Below, piece by piece: positions 38,236-48,944 of a stretch of DNA of 64,000 nucleotides. Each line of letters starts with the position of its first letter. Position 1 is the first letter of the stretch. This stretch comes from Sphingomonas lacusdianchii (lineage in GTDB: Bacteria > Pseudomonadota > Alphaproteobacteria > Sphingomonadales > Sphingomonadaceae), in contig NZ_JAKRET010000005.1 of the NCBI RefSeq assembly GCF_022664395.1, positions 241,052-305,051 of the forward strand, given 5' to 3'. The notes beneath the pieces were generated by a model that did no database searches, had not been told where the DNA came from, and worked only from the letters and a program-made list of their open reading frames with translations. The translations under genes were made by a program, and so were the position numbers.

Positions 38236-40112
38236 TTCGGCGCGACCAACGGGTGCGGTGGCTGGTTATAGGCCGTGTTCTGCCACGCGACGGCCAGCCG
38301 ATAGATCGGATCATGCATCAGCGTCTCGCGCCGGATGCTGGTCGGGAAGGGCGTCGCATAGATCCGCAATTCGCGATTATCCTCGCTGCGCAGGATCACC
38401 TCTTCGCGCCAGTCGCCCAGTATGTCCGCCAACAGCGCGGGCGTCGATTTGGTGCCGTTGTTCGACGTCGCGCCGTCCGCGATCAACAGCGGTACCTCGA
38501 CCCCTGCCTTCCAGTCCCATTTGGTAATGCGGTTGCGGTCGAGCAGCTCGCGCTGCGCATCGCCGTCCCACCAGATTGCGAAATTGGCGACTTTGGGCTT
38601 GGGTCCGGAAATTATTTGCCCCTTGGCCGTGTAGAGGTTGGGTGTGCTCGAGTTCCAGTTTTCCTCGCCCGGATAGCGTGGGTCGATATCGGCCGACAGC
38701 CCGCGTCCGGTGTCCTTGGTCGCCGGCGTCGTCCACAGGATCGCGCCCGTCCGCGCGTCGAGCATCGCCGACCCGATCCCGCCATTGCGCGGCACCTCTT
38801 CATGGACGCCGAATTTTTCGAGCCCCGGCCGGTCGGGATCGAGGTCGCCGACATGCATCGTATCGCCATGCCCCAGACCGGCGCTCCACAGCCCCTTGCC
38901 GTCGTCGTCGATCGCCATCGAACCGTAGACGATCTCGTCGCGGCCATCGCCATCGACATCGGCGACCGACAGATTGTGATTGCCCTGTCCGGCGAATTTC
39001 GCATTGCCCGGCGCCGAACTGTCGAACAGCCAGCGCTGCGTCAGCTTGCCGTCGCGCCAGTCCCATGCGGCCACCGTCGATCGCGCATAATAGCCGCGCC
39101 CGAAAATCCCGCTCGGCCGCTTCCCGTCCAGATAGGCGACGCCGGCAAGGAACCGGTTGGAACGGTTGCCATAGCCATCGCCCCACAGTGCCTGCAGCCC
39201 CTCCGGCGTATCGCTGCCGCGCGGCGGCGCATAGGGTTGCGTCGCGAGCGCCCGTCCGGTCGCTCCTTCGAACACGGTCAGATATTCCGGCCCCGACAGG
39301 ATGCGCCCCTGCACCCGGGCGACCTTGCGGCCATCGGGCAGGGTGGTCGCACCGGTCCGGTCGGCTTGCGGAAGTTCACCGTCCTTCGCCCGCCAGTCGG
39401 CCGTGGCATCGCCCAGCACGCGGCCCGCACCGTCGATCGTGCCATCGGCGGTCTTGACCATGATCTCCGCGCGCCCGTCGCCATCGAAGTCATAGACCAT
39501 GAACTGCGAATAATGCGCACCCGAGCGGATGTTGCGCCCCAGATCGATCCGCCACAGCCGCTTGCCGTCCAGCGTATAGGCGTCGAGCAACGTTTCGCCG
39601 CTATAGCCGCCGAACGCATTGTCCTTCGAAATGGTCGGGTCCCACTTCAGCACGATCTCATAGCGGCCGTCGCCATCCAGATCGCCGACGCTGGCATCGT
39701 TGGCCGTATATCCATAGCGCTCGCCGGCCGGCGTCACCCGTTCGGCAGGCGGATCGAGCGGGATCGACCAATATCCCTTCGACCAGACCCCCGCCGTGGC
39801 CGCCGGCTCCCGTATTCCGATCGTCTCGAGCCGATAGCGCGCCGCGGACGTTCCGCTCCGGTCGTGGAAGCTCGACGCCCTGGACACCCGCGCGGCGATC
39901 ACCCTGCCGTCGCGCAGCAGGCGGAACGTGGTTCCAGGCCGGTCGGTCGCGAGCAGCCGCCACGAAATGTGATTGCCGCCGTCCTTGGCCGGCACCGCCA
40001 CCAGTCCCCGATCGAGTCGCTCGACTTGCCGGCCGTCCGTCGCGGCATTCGGCGCGGCGAAGGCGGTTGCCGACACGCTCGCAGCCAGCATCCTCAGAAT
40101 CAATCCGCGCAT
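38232..40112 (-). CDS. PL11 rhamnogalacturonan lyase
   Basis: A 626-residue secreted lyase, ATG 40112 preceded by AGGAGA, with a short signal peptide ending near AFAA. It is YesW/YesX-like: VERLDRGLVAVPAKDGGNHISWRLL at the start, and a beta-propeller with many calcium-binding DxDGDGxxE loops (GDLDGDGRYEIV, VDGDGRDEIVYG). It cleaves the rhamnose-galacturonate backbone by beta-elimination, making substrate for the GH105 gene of the operon. First gene of the leftward operon. Confidence 0.93.
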   Translation of the reverse strand: MRGLILRMLAASVSATAFAAPNAATDGRQVERLDRGLVAVPAKDGGNHISWRLLATDRPGTTFRLLRDGRVIAARVSRASSFHDRSGTSAARYRLETIGIREPAATAGVWSKGYWSIPLDPPAERVTPAGERYGYTANDASVGDLDGDGRYEIVLKWDPTISKDNAFGGYSGETLLDAYTLDGKRLWRIDLGRNIRSGAHYSQFMVYDFDGDGRAEIMVKTADGTIDGAGRVLGDATADWRAKDGELPQADRTGATTLPDGRKVARVQGRILSGPEYLTVFEGATGRALATQPYAPPRGSDTPEGLQALWGDGYGNRSNRFLAGVAYLDGKRPSGIFGRGYYARSTVAAWDWRDGKLTQRWLFDSSAPGNAKFAGQGNHNLSVADVDGDGRDEIVYGSMAIDDDGKGLWSAGLGHGDTMHVGDLDPDRPGLEKFGVHEEVPRNGGIGSAMLDARTGAILWTTPATKDTGRGLSADIDPRYPGEENWNSSTPNLYTAKGQIISGPKPKVANFAIWWDGDAQRELLDRNRITKWDWKAGVEVPLLIADGATSNNGTKSTPALLADILGDWREEVILRSEDNRELRIYATPFPTSIRRETLMHDPIYRLAVAWQNTAYNQPPHPLVAPK

Positions 40113-40130
40113 CGTCCGCTCTCCTGTCGA

Positions 40131-40151
40131 CCATATTGTTTCACCATATGG
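40131..40151. promoter_or_regulatory. Palindromic operator candidate between divergent RG-I operons
   Basis: CCATAT-N9-ATATGG lies in the AT-rich part of the 172-bp gap between the PL11 lyase and the TonB receptor genes, close to the PL11 start. More CATATTG boxes follow (about 40172). No regulator gene is in the locus, so the protein acting here is unknown. Confidence 0.45.
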
Positions 40152-40284
40152 ACACAAATATCATATTGCGAAGATTCTGCTTTGCAAGCGGTCCGTTCCA
40201 CGGTAGGCCCGAGGTCGAGCAAAGCGATTTTGATCGGCGACGGGGAACACCCACGCGCCGTCCCGGACATGAGGAGGGGTTTGC

Positions 40285-43200
40285 ATGACGTCGTTCGCCA
40301 ATATCCGTGGAGCCAGGCTGCGCGCCGCCGCGTCGGGCCTGGCGCTGATCGTGGCGCTGGGTAGCGCGCCGGCCTTTGCGCAGGTCGTCGCATCGGGCGG
40401 CGAAGCGAACCAGTCGCCGACCGATCCGCTTGATGAAGAAGCCGAAATCCTCGTCACCGGCACCCGCGCGTCGCTGCAATCCGCGATCGCGCGTAAGAAG
40501 AATGCCGATACCGTCGTCGACTCGATCGTCGCGGAGGATATCGCCAGCTTCCCCGACAAGAATGTCGGCGAGGCGCTGGCGCGGGTCACCGGCGTGCAGT
40601 TGCAGCGCGACTTTGGCGAAGGGTCGCAGATCTCGATCCGCGGCGTCGAGCCCGACCTCAACCGTATCGAGATCAACGGCGTCAGCCAGCAGTCACCGGG
40701 CGGCGGTCGCAGCGGCGACTTTCGCGAACTGGCGGTGGAACTGGTCAAGTCGGTCGACGTCTACAAGGGCTATACGGTCGACCTGACCGAAGGCGGCATC
40801 GGCGGGACCGTGCGGGTGGAAACGCGTCGTCCGCTTGAACTGACGAAACCTCTGTTCAGCATAAAGGGCGAGGCGCAGCGTCTGAACCTGACCGAAAAGT
40901 GGCGGCCACGTTTCAACCTGACGGCCGGGCGTTCGGATCTTCTGGACGGTCGCCTGGGTCTGCTGCTGAACGTCACGCACAGCGTCGTCGATACCCGCGG
41001 TGACTCGATCGCGAACACCAACTGGCAGCGCTATCTCGATTTCGACCGTTCGGCCGAAAAGACGGTTGCCGATCCCAATTACGCAAATTTCGGCACCTAT
41101 GAGAGCTGCGCCGGCACCACCGGATCGACGGCAGCGATTGCGACCGCCAATCGCCTTGCCTGCGAAACGCAATTCTTCGACTGGTCGCCGGGTTCGGTGC
41201 GCTATCGCAACAACGAACGGACCGACGCGCGCACCTCGCTCGATTTCCAGGCGCAAGTCCAGTTCTTCGACAACTTCTCCGCCTGGGGACAGGTGACGCT
41301 CAACTATCGCAACCAGAATCTGCGCGACACCAACTATGCGGTGAATATGGGCGGCGGCCTTGCAAGTTCGGGCATCGTCAGCAGCACGCCGGACATCACC
41401 CGCTACAATCTCGACGCGGCGCTGGCCAGTAATGCCGCTGGCGGTGCGTCGCGGGCGCGTCCGACCCAGTCCTATGTCACGACCGACGGCCATATCCTGA
41501 CGAGCTGGACGACCGCGCTGAACGCCGGGACGCCGCCGGGCAGCGGTGTCGTCGCCGGTTCGGGCGGGGCCAGCAACATCGTCGGCGTACAGCGGCGCGA
41601 TTTCACCTATGACGAAAATACGCGCTATTATCAGTCGGGGTTCAAATGGGACCTCGACCGGATGAAGATGGTGTTCCTGGCTTCGCGTTCCGAAGGGAAC
41701 CGGGTCGATGAAACCAATCTGGTAGCGATCACCACCGGCGTGTCGGGTATCACGGTCGATCGTCGCAACGCGGACGGGCTGCCGGTTCTGACCTTTCCGT
41801 CGGCATTCGATCCCTCGAACATCGCCGCCTATGGTGACAACACCCGGCGCGGTGCCAATGGACAGTTGCTGGTGCAGGCCGGTCCGTCAGTCCAATATCG
41901 GCCCAGCCAGCGGGACTCGGCGGAAGACCAGCTGAAGCTCGACGTCGATTACGACCTCGATTGGGGCTTTCTGCGAAGCTTCGAGTTCGGCGGACAATAT
42001 CGCAACCAGGATCTAGTCTTTTATAATCAGGGCGGCGCGCGCCTGTTGCGGCCCGAAGTCCGGGCACCGAACGGTACCGTCACGCAAAGCGCGCTGTACC
42101 AGTATAATAACAACGTCTCGCTCAACACCGTTATCGGCGCCCCGCCGGCAACGGGTCCCGCGCCGAACACTTATTATTTCACGGCTGCGCAGTATCAGCA
42201 GTTTCTGGCGACCAATGGCGGTGTGACCGGTGGCGCTCCACTGTTCGGCGGCATCAAGGGTATCGAAGGCGCACCGGAACGTCTGGCCCAGCCCCTGTTC
42301 GACTTCGCCAACCTTTCGAAATTTTACGATCTGTCGAACTTCAATCAGAGCCGCGTGCGCTTTGCCGACGGGTTGCCGCAGATTCCGGGGTACATCATCA
42401 ACGAGAAGATCGTCGCCGGCTATCTCAAGCTGAACTTCGGCACCACCGTGTTCGGCATGCCACTGACCGGTAACGGCGGCATGCGCTATACTTACACGCG
42501 GGATGACTCCACCAGCAGCAACACGCGCCGTGAAAACCGGGTTCGGCCCGGCACCGGGGTGAACGGCATCCCGCCGGTCATCGAAATCGCGACGACGGCG
42601 GTGCAGGAAGTCACGCTGACCAACGACTATCACGATTGGTTGCCGGCGGTGAACCTGTCGCTGGAGGTACAGCCGAACCTGTTCGTCCGGGCGACCTATG
42701 CCAAGAATCTCGCACGCCCGCGTCCGACCGATCTGTCGCCGGCAGTCAACTGCGTGATCGACCTTGCCGACACCATCGCCGGGGAAGATACCTGTACCGC
42801 CGGTAACCCGGCGCTTCAGCCCTATCGCGCCGACCAGTATGATCTGAACGCAGCATGGTACCCCAATGCCGACACGATCGTCAGCATCGGCTATTATTAC
42901 AAGGACATCAAAAGCTTCGTCCTGCCGGCATCGGTCCGGACGGGCGTCGACCTGTTCGGTGACGGCCTGCTCTACACGGTGCGGCAGCCGACCAACGGTT
43001 TCGGCGCGAAGCTGGACGGCCTCGAAATCAGTGCGTCGACGGCGTTCACCTTCCTGCCGGCGCCATTTGACGGCTTCGGCGTCAACGGCAACTTTACCTT
43101 CAGCCGCGCGCTGAACAGTTCGCTGACGAACGTCGCGACCGGCGAACCGATAGACGCCTTTCCAGGGCTCTCGAAGTTCACGTACAATGGTAGCATCTTC

Positions 43201-43482
43201 TATGACAAGGACTGGCTGAACGCACGGGTCAGCTACAACAAGCGGAGCGACTATCTGCTGGTTGCGTCCGATGCGAGTGCCAGCAACAATCCGGTTTTCC
43301 GCCGCGGCGAAACCTATGTCGATGCCAAGGTGCAGTTCCGCATCACGCCGCAGTACAGCCTGTTCTTCGAGGCGCTGAACCTGACCAACGAACTTGCCCG
43401 ATCGTATATCGATGACGCCCGGTCGATCGAATATAGCGATTTCGGCCGCCGCATCTTCGTCGGTGCGCAGTTCAAGCTGTGA
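40285..43482 (+). CDS. TonB-dependent receptor of RG-I locus
   Basis: A 1065-residue outer-membrane receptor, ATG preceded by GAGGAGGGG. The signal peptide ends at PAFAQ; the TonB box region EILVTGTRASLQSAI is typical of large carbohydrate receptors of sphingomonads, Caulobacter and Xanthomonas. The plug shows SFPDKNVGEALARVTGVQLQR and SIRGVEPDLNRIEINGV. The barrel closes with GAQFKL. It should import oligosaccharides released from rhamnogalacturonan; specificity is inferred from context. Confidence 0.93.
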   Translation: MTSFANIRGARLRAAASGLALIVALGSAPAFAQVVASGGEANQSPTDPLDEEAEILVTGTRASLQSAIARKKNADTVVDSIVAEDIASFPDKNVGEALARVTGVQLQRDFGEGSQISIRGVEPDLNRIEINGVSQQSPGGGRSGDFRELAVELVKSVDVYKGYTVDLTEGGIGGTVRVETRRPLELTKPLFSIKGEAQRLNLTEKWRPRFNLTAGRSDLLDGRLGLLLNVTHSVVDTRGDSIANTNWQRYLDFDRSAEKTVADPNYANFGTYESCAGTTGSTAAIATANRLACETQFFDWSPGSVRYRNNERTDARTSLDFQAQVQFFDNFSAWGQVTLNYRNQNLRDTNYAVNMGGGLASSGIVSSTPDITRYNLDAALASNAAGGASRARPTQSYVTTDGHILTSWTTALNAGTPPGSGVVAGSGGASNIVGVQRRDFTYDENTRYYQSGFKWDLDRMKMVFLASRSEGNRVDETNLVAITTGVSGITVDRRNADGLPVLTFPSAFDPSNIAAYGDNTRRGANGQLLVQAGPSVQYRPSQRDSAEDQLKLDVDYDLDWGFLRSFEFGGQYRNQDLVFYNQGGARLLRPEVRAPNGTVTQSALYQYNNNVSLNTVIGAPPATGPAPNTYYFTAAQYQQFLATNGGVTGGAPLFGGIKGIEGAPERLAQPLFDFANLSKFYDLSNFNQSRVRFADGLPQIPGYIINEKIVAGYLKLNFGTTVFGMPLTGNGGMRYTYTRDDSTSSNTRRENRVRPGTGVNGIPPVIEIATTAVQEVTLTNDYHDWLPAVNLSLEVQPNLFVRATYAKNLARPRPTDLSPAVNCVIDLADTIAGEDTCTAGNPALQPYRADQYDLNAAWYPNADTIVSIGYYYKDIKSFVLPASVRTGVDLFGDGLLYTVRQPTNGFGAKLDGLEISASTAFTFLPAPFDGFGVNGNFTFSRALNSSLTNVATGEPIDAFPGLSKFTYNGSIFYDKDWLNARVSYNKRSDYLLVASDASASNNPVFRRGETYVDAKVQFRITPQYSLFFEALNLTNELARSYIDDARSIEYSDFGRRIFVGAQFKL

Positions 43483-44156
43483 CCTGCCATGCCGGCCGCC
43501 TTGTACGTCAGGGCGGCTGGCTGGCGCTGGCGGTGCTAACCGGCTGTGCGCATCCGCCGGTGCCGGTGATCGCGTGGTCGATCGAAGCGGAATCACCGCG
43601 AGCACAGGTCCGCTACCTCCCCGGCGGCGTAATCGATATCGACACGCCGCGCGGGCTGACCCTGTGGTATCCCGATCGGCTCGACGGGCCGGTACGCATC
43701 GCCTTCGATGCGATGGCGGTATCGGCGGGCGGGCCGAACGATCAGGTCAGCGATCTCAACGCCTTCTGGATGGCGACCGACCCGGCGGCATCCGATCGGT
43801 CGGTGTTCTTGCGACCGCGTGATGGCCGGTTCGAGGCGTATGACACGCTCACTACCTATTACGTCGGCATCGGCGGCAACCGGAACACGACGACGCGGAT
43901 GCGGCGCTATACCGGCCGGGCGGGCGACCGGCCACTGCTGCCCGAACATGACCGGGCCGATCCAGCCGCATTGTTGCAGCCCAATCGCTGGACCCGCGTC
44001 GCGCTGATCGCCGATGGCGGCCGGATCGCTGTCGAACGCAACGGCCGCATGCTGTTCGCGATGACCGACCCCGCGCCCTATCGCAGCGGCTGGTTCGCGC
44101 TGCGCACGACGCAGAGCCATTTGCGCATTCGCCGGGTGACGATTTCCCGGCCCTGA
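43479..44156 (+). CDS. DUF6250 lipoprotein
   Basis: A 225-residue protein starting at GTG 43479 overlapping the receptor stop. A lipobox (LAVLTGC) near residue 22 predicts lipidation. The rest is a beta-sandwich-like DUF6250 domain (YDTLTTYYVGIGGNRNTTTRMRRY, GWFALRTTQSHLRIR) commonly found beside RG-I and other polysaccharide genes. Probable surface or periplasmic glycan binding, or an unassigned enzyme. Confidence 0.75.
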   Translation: MTCHAGRLVRQGGWLALAVLTGCAHPPVPVIAWSIEAESPRAQVRYLPGGVIDIDTPRGLTLWYPDRLDGPVRIAFDAMAVSAGGPNDQVSDLNAFWMATDPAASDRSVFLRPRDGRFEAYDTLTTYYVGIGGNRNTTTRMRRYTGRAGDRPLLPEHDRADPAALLQPNRWTRVALIADGGRIAVERNGRMLFAMTDPAPYRSGWFALRTTQSHLRIRRVTISRP

Positions 44157-44173
44157 CCATCGGAGACACGACC

Positions 44174-46855
44174 ATGCCGATCACCCGCCGCGGCCTGATG
44201 GGTGCGACCATGTTAGCGGCCGGTCTGCGCAGCCTGCCGGCATTCGCCGCTCCCGTCGACCGCGGGCGAATAGTGGATGGACGCGCGAACTGGGTCGAGG
44301 GCAGGTCGCCGACCGTGCATGCCGGGCAGACGTTCGGCATGGCATGGCCGCGTGGACGGGTGTCGGCGCGGCAGCGCTGGGCGGTACGCGACGATGCCGG
44401 CCGGCCGCTGCCCGCCCAGAGCTGGGTGACGGCGACATGGCCAGACGGCAGCGTGAAATGGACGGCCCATGCGCTTCCGGCCGATACGGCACCGGGCGCT
44501 GCCGTCATGGTCGGACCGGGTCGGGCGGCGCTGCCGGATGCGCCGGTGCGGGTCGAGGAGCGGGGCGACTTGATCGTCATCGCGACCGGCGACCAGCGTT
44601 GGGAAATCGGCCGCAGCGGTGATGCCCTGGTCCGGCGCGCAACTTGCGGCGATCGTACGGTGCTGCGCGACGCGGCGCTGGTCGCCGAACTGCGGCAGGG
44701 TTCGCCCGAAGGCCCGCGCCTTTCGCTGAACGGACATATCGACCGCGTGACCGTCGAGCAACGCGGACCGGTGCGCGCGGTGGTGAAGGTCGAGGGCTAT
44801 CATGTCGGTGGCGAACAGCGGGCGCTGCCGTTCGTCGTCCGTCTCTACGCCTATGCGGGATCGCACGGGCTGCGGATCGTCCATAGCTTCGTCCACGACG
44901 TCGATCCGGCGCTGTGGTTCGTCTCGGGGATCGGGTTGACGACCGCTGTGCCGATGGTGGCGCCGCTGCACGATCGGCATGTGCGCATCGCGCTGGATGA
45001 AGGGGCGATGTTCGTCGAGGCGGTTCGGCCGCTCACCGGGCTGCGGCGCGATCCGGGGGAGGCGACTCGCGCGGGGCAGATTGCCGGCCGGGCGACGCCG
45101 TCCCCGGCGGCCATGGCGAAACCCGTGGGCGATCTGCTGGAACGGATTCCGCCATGGGGCGAGTTCTCGCTCGCACAATTTTCGGCACAGGGTTTCACGC
45201 TGCGCAAGCGGACCGGAGCGAACCATGGCTGGGTCGAGGCGGGGGAGGGCGGTCGTGCCCCGGGCTTCGCCTATGTCGGTTCGCCGCAGGGCGGTGCTGC
45301 GATCGGCGCGCGCTGGTTTTGGCAACGCCATCCCGGTGAGATCGCCGTGACGAACGCGACGGAGGACGATGCCCGCCTGACGCTGTGGTTATGGTCGCCG
45401 CACGCCGGCGCGATGGACCTGCGATCCTATCGCGGGGTGATGGGGATGGAGGGATATGACGCCCAGAATGAGGGGCTGGCGGTAACCTATGAGGATTACG
45501 AGCCGGGCTGGGACAGTGCCACCGGTATCGCCCGCACCAGCGAACTGATGCTGTGGGCGTTCGACTCGACCCCGCCGACGGAGCGGTTGCAGGCGCTGGC
45601 CGCGATCGCTGCCGACGCGCCGCAACTGGTTGCCGATCCGGCCGGACTGCACGCCGCCGGGGTGTTCGGCCATTGGAGCCTGCCCGACCGGTCGACGCCC
45701 AACCGGACCGCGATCGAGGACCAGTTGGCGCATCTGGTCGATTTCTACGCGGGCGAGGTCGATCGACGCCATTGGTATGGTTTCTGGAACCATGGCGACG
45801 TCATGCACAGCTATGATTCGGATCGCCACCAGTGGCGTTACGATATCGGCGGCTTTGCCTGGGCCAACAGCGAATTGTCGCCCGATCTGTGGCTGTGGAT
45901 GCAGGCGCTGCGCACCGGCGGCGGGCAGGCCTATCGCCTCGCGGAGGCGATGACCCGGCATACGGGGGAGGTGGACGTGTACCATCTCGGCCGGTTCCGC
46001 GGCATGGGCACCCGCCACGGCGTGCAGCACTTCAGTGACAGTTCCAAACAACCCCGAATCAGCAACGCCACCTACCGCCGAATCTATTATTATCTGACCG
46101 CCGACGAACGGGTCGGCGACCTGATGCGCGACCTGCTGACATCGGACCGGACGTTGGCGATGGTCGAGATCGGCCGGAAGGTGCCGGGCGGCCAGCATGC
46201 GACCCTGGCGGCGGGCATGATCGAAATGTCGTTCGGGACGGTATGGTGTTCGCTCGCCGCTGCCTGGCTGACCGAGTGGGAACGCACCGGTGACCGGCGG
46301 TGGCGCGATCGCTTGACAGCGGGCATGGACAGTATCGGTCGCCTGACGAATGGATGGATGGCCGGCAGTGCGCCCTATGAACTTGCAAGCGGGCGGTTCG
46401 CCGGGCCGGGGGACACGGTATCGATATCGCATCTGAACGCGGTCTTCGGTGCGGTCGAGATCAACGCCGAACTGCTGCAGCTGCTCGACGTGCCGCGCTA
46501 CCGAAAGGCATGGCTCGACTATTGCCGCTACTACAACGCGCCCCGCGCCGTGTTCGAAGCGCGGTTCGGGCCGCGCAAGGGATCGGAAAACCTTGCCGAA
46601 GCGCATTCCCGCCTGACGGCGTTCGCGGCGTGGGCCGACGTCGATGCGACCCTTGCCAACCGGGCGTCGGCCGAATTTTTCGCCGGCAAGGCTGGGCTGG
46701 GCACGCGGATTACCGATCCCAGACGAACGCTGCCTGGCGGCATCGTCGAATGGCCCGGCATCAGTACCAATGCCGCATCGCAATGGGGGCTGGCCGCGAT
46801 CGAGAATCTGGCGCTGATACCGGCGGCGATCGATAGCGGCAGGCTGCGCTCCTGA
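44174..46855 (+). CDS. PL26 / YetA-like exo-rhamnogalacturonan lyase
   Basis: An 893-residue exported protein with a Tat signal (MPITRRGLMGATMLAAGL). Sequence blocks resemble PcRGLX-type exo-lyases and YetA: WPRGRVSARQRWAV, TWPDGSVKWTAHAL, RLYAYAGSHGLRIVHSFVHD, HWYGFWNHGDVMHSYDSDRHQWRYDIGG, HYGVQHFSD-like RHGVQHFSDSSKQPR. It would release disaccharides from chain ends of RG-I. The family call is by recall of these motifs, not by alignment. Confidence 0.8.
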   Translation: MPITRRGLMGATMLAAGLRSLPAFAAPVDRGRIVDGRANWVEGRSPTVHAGQTFGMAWPRGRVSARQRWAVRDDAGRPLPAQSWVTATWPDGSVKWTAHALPADTAPGAAVMVGPGRAALPDAPVRVEERGDLIVIATGDQRWEIGRSGDALVRRATCGDRTVLRDAALVAELRQGSPEGPRLSLNGHIDRVTVEQRGPVRAVVKVEGYHVGGEQRALPFVVRLYAYAGSHGLRIVHSFVHDVDPALWFVSGIGLTTAVPMVAPLHDRHVRIALDEGAMFVEAVRPLTGLRRDPGEATRAGQIAGRATPSPAAMAKPVGDLLERIPPWGEFSLAQFSAQGFTLRKRTGANHGWVEAGEGGRAPGFAYVGSPQGGAAIGARWFWQRHPGEIAVTNATEDDARLTLWLWSPHAGAMDLRSYRGVMGMEGYDAQNEGLAVTYEDYEPGWDSATGIARTSELMLWAFDSTPPTERLQALAAIAADAPQLVADPAGLHAAGVFGHWSLPDRSTPNRTAIEDQLAHLVDFYAGEVDRRHWYGFWNHGDVMHSYDSDRHQWRYDIGGFAWANSELSPDLWLWMQALRTGGGQAYRLAEAMTRHTGEVDVYHLGRFRGMGTRHGVQHFSDSSKQPRISNATYRRIYYYLTADERVGDLMRDLLTSDRTLAMVEIGRKVPGGQHATLAAGMIEMSFGTVWCSLAAAWLTEWERTGDRRWRDRLTAGMDSIGRLTNGWMAGSAPYELASGRFAGPGDTVSISHLNAVFGAVEINAELLQLLDVPRYRKAWLDYCRYYNAPRAVFEARFGPRKGSENLAEAHSRLTAFAAWADVDATLANRASAEFFAGKAGLGTRITDPRRTLPGGIVEWPGISTNAASQWGLAAIENLALIPAAIDSGRLRS

Positions 46856-47021
46856 TTCGATGCCGATGCGCAACGCCGTTCATCGAAGGTGCAGGTGGAT
46901 CGGCGCATCAGCGAACGTTGCGCGGCTATGGTGCGCGTGCTAACGGCGCGCGCTCAAACCATTGGGACGCGGTCGACATGACCAACCTCGTTGCCACTTC
47001 GGCGCGGTCCCCGCGCCCGTG

Positions 47022-48944
47022 ATGTTCTCCAGAGAGGCTTCCGGCGAAGCCACCGATCTTCCCGCGGATGGGCCGGGCCATCACGGCCCCGCACAGTCGC
47101 TCGCCAAGCTGTCGCTGGGCGCGCTCGGCATCGTCTATGGCGATATCGGCACCTCGCCGCTGTACGCGATGAAGGAAACGTTCGTCGGGCACCATCGACT
47201 GCCCGTCGATCAGATCAACATTTTCGGCGTCGTCAGCCTCGTCTTCTGGTCGCTGATGCTGATCGTGACGCTGAAATACGTTTTCATCATCATGCGGGCG
47301 GACAATAACGGGGAGGGCGGCAGCCTCGCGTTGCTTGCCCTGATCCAGCGCAAAACCGGCGGCGGTCGCTGGACGTCCAGCCTCGTCATCCTCGGGGTGC
47401 TGGCGACCGCCCTGTTCTTCGGCGACTGCATGATTACCCCGGCAGTATCGGTATTGTCGGCGGTCGAGGGGCTGGCGACGGTCAATGCCGGCTTCGACCC
47501 GTTCGTCATTCCGATCGCCGTCGTCATCATGATCGCGCTGTTCTGGTTGCAGGCGGTGGGAACGGCGGGGGTCGGGCGGCTCTTCGGGCCGATAATGATT
47601 GCCTATTTCGTGACATTGACCGGCCTCGGCATCCTCAACATCCTCGAACGACCGGAGATCGTTCAGGCGCTGAACCCGATCTGGGCGGTGCGATTCTTCG
47701 CACAGGATGGCATCCTCGCCTTCCTCGCGCTCGGATCGGTCGTGCTTTCCGTGACCGGAGCGGAGGCGCTATATGCCGATATGGGCCATTTCGGACGGCG
47801 GCCGATCTCCATCGCGTGGCTTTATTGCGTGTTTCCGGCGCTGATGCTGAACTATCTGGGGCAGGGGGCATTGCTGCTCGAGAATCCGGATGCGGCTTCC
47901 AACCCGTTTTTCTTCATGGCCTCGGAAGATTTCCGGCTACCGCTGGTCATCCTTGCGACGCTCGCAACGATCATCGCCAGTCAGGCGGTCATCACCGGCG
48001 CGTTTTCGGTGGTGCAACAGGCCGTGCAGCTCGGATTGATGCCGCGCCTGCGCATCGAACATACCAGCGCGGATGCGGCCGGCCAGATCTATATACCGGC
48101 CGTGAACTGGGCGCTGCTCATCATGGTGCTGCTGCTGATCTTTGGGTTTCAGGAATCGTCTAACCTCGCCGCCGCCTATGGAATCGCCGTGACCGGCACG
48201 ATGTTCATCAGCACCTGCATGATCGCGGTGCTCATCAAGCGCGTATGGAACTGGCCGGTAGCGGCGGTCGCGGGCTTCATGGCGATCTTCCTGTGCATCG
48301 ACGGCGCCTATTTCGCGTCCAACCTGACCAAGGTCCCCGATGGCGGCTGGTTCCCGCTGCTGGTCGGCATCGTCGTGTTCGTCCTGCTCACGACCTGGGC
48401 CAAGGGGCGCAAGCTGATGATCGAGCGGATGCGCGAAGCGGCGATGCCGATCAAGGTGTTCATCCAGTCGGCGGCAAGTTCGGCGACCCGCGTGCCGGGC
48501 ACCGCGGTTTTCATGACCTCGACGCCGGAAGGCGTGCCGCATGCGCTGCTGCACAATCTGAAGCATAACAAGGTGCTGCACGACCGCGTCATCCTGCTGA
48601 CCGTCAAGATCGCCGATACGCCCTATGTGGACCCGGAAGTGCGAACGAAGACCGAGGATCTGGGGCAGGGCTTTCACCGCATGATCCTGAAATTCGGCTT
48701 CATGCAGGATCCGGACGTACCAGGGGCGCTGAAGGCGGTCGGCTGCTGCGGCGGTGACTTCCGGATGATGGACACCAGCTTCTTCCTCGCGCGGCAGACG
48801 CTGTTGCCGTCGTCGCGACCGGGCATGATGATCTGGCGCGAAAAGCTGTTCGCATGGATGCTGCAGAATTCGGAAAGCGCGATGGAGTTTTTCCGCCTGC
48901 CGACGAACCGTGTCGTCGAACTGGGCAGTCAGGTCGAGATTTGA
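47022..48944 (+). CDS. kup: Potassium uptake protein Kup
   Basis: A 640-residue K+/H+ symporter. ATG 47022 is used; a GTG sits one codon upstream and the frame stays open to 46962. The signature [25 protein letters not shown] is at the start, followed by twelve transmembrane helices and a cytoplasmic tail with [29 protein letters not shown]. Unrelated to the pectin locus. Confidence 0.95.
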   Translation: MFSREASGEATDLPADGPGHHGPAQSLAKLSLGALGIVYGDIGTSPLYAMKETFVGHHRLPVDQINIFGVVSLVFWSLMLIVTLKYVFIIMRADNNGEGGSLALLALIQRKTGGGRWTSSLVILGVLATALFFGDCMITPAVSVLSAVEGLATVNAGFDPFVIPIAVVIMIALFWLQAVGTAGVGRLFGPIMIAYFVTLTGLGILNILERPEIVQALNPIWAVRFFAQDGILAFLALGSVVLSVTGAEALYADMGHFGRRPISIAWLYCVFPALMLNYLGQGALLLENPDAASNPFFFMASEDFRLPLVILATLATIIASQAVITGAFSVVQQAVQLGLMPRLRIEHTSADAAGQIYIPAVNWALLIMVLLLIFGFQESSNLAAAYGIAVTGTMFISTCMIAVLIKRVWNWPVAAVAGFMAIFLCIDGAYFASNLTKVPDGGWFPLLVGIVVFVLLTTWAKGRKLMIERMREAAMPIKVFIQSAASSATRVPGTAVFMTSTPEGVPHALLHNLKHNKVLHDRVILLTVKIADTPYVDPEVRTKTEDLGQGFHRMILKFGFMQDPDVPGALKAVGCCGGDFRMMDTSFFLARQTLLPSSRPGMMIWREKLFAWMLQNSESAMEFFRLPTNRVVELGSQVEI

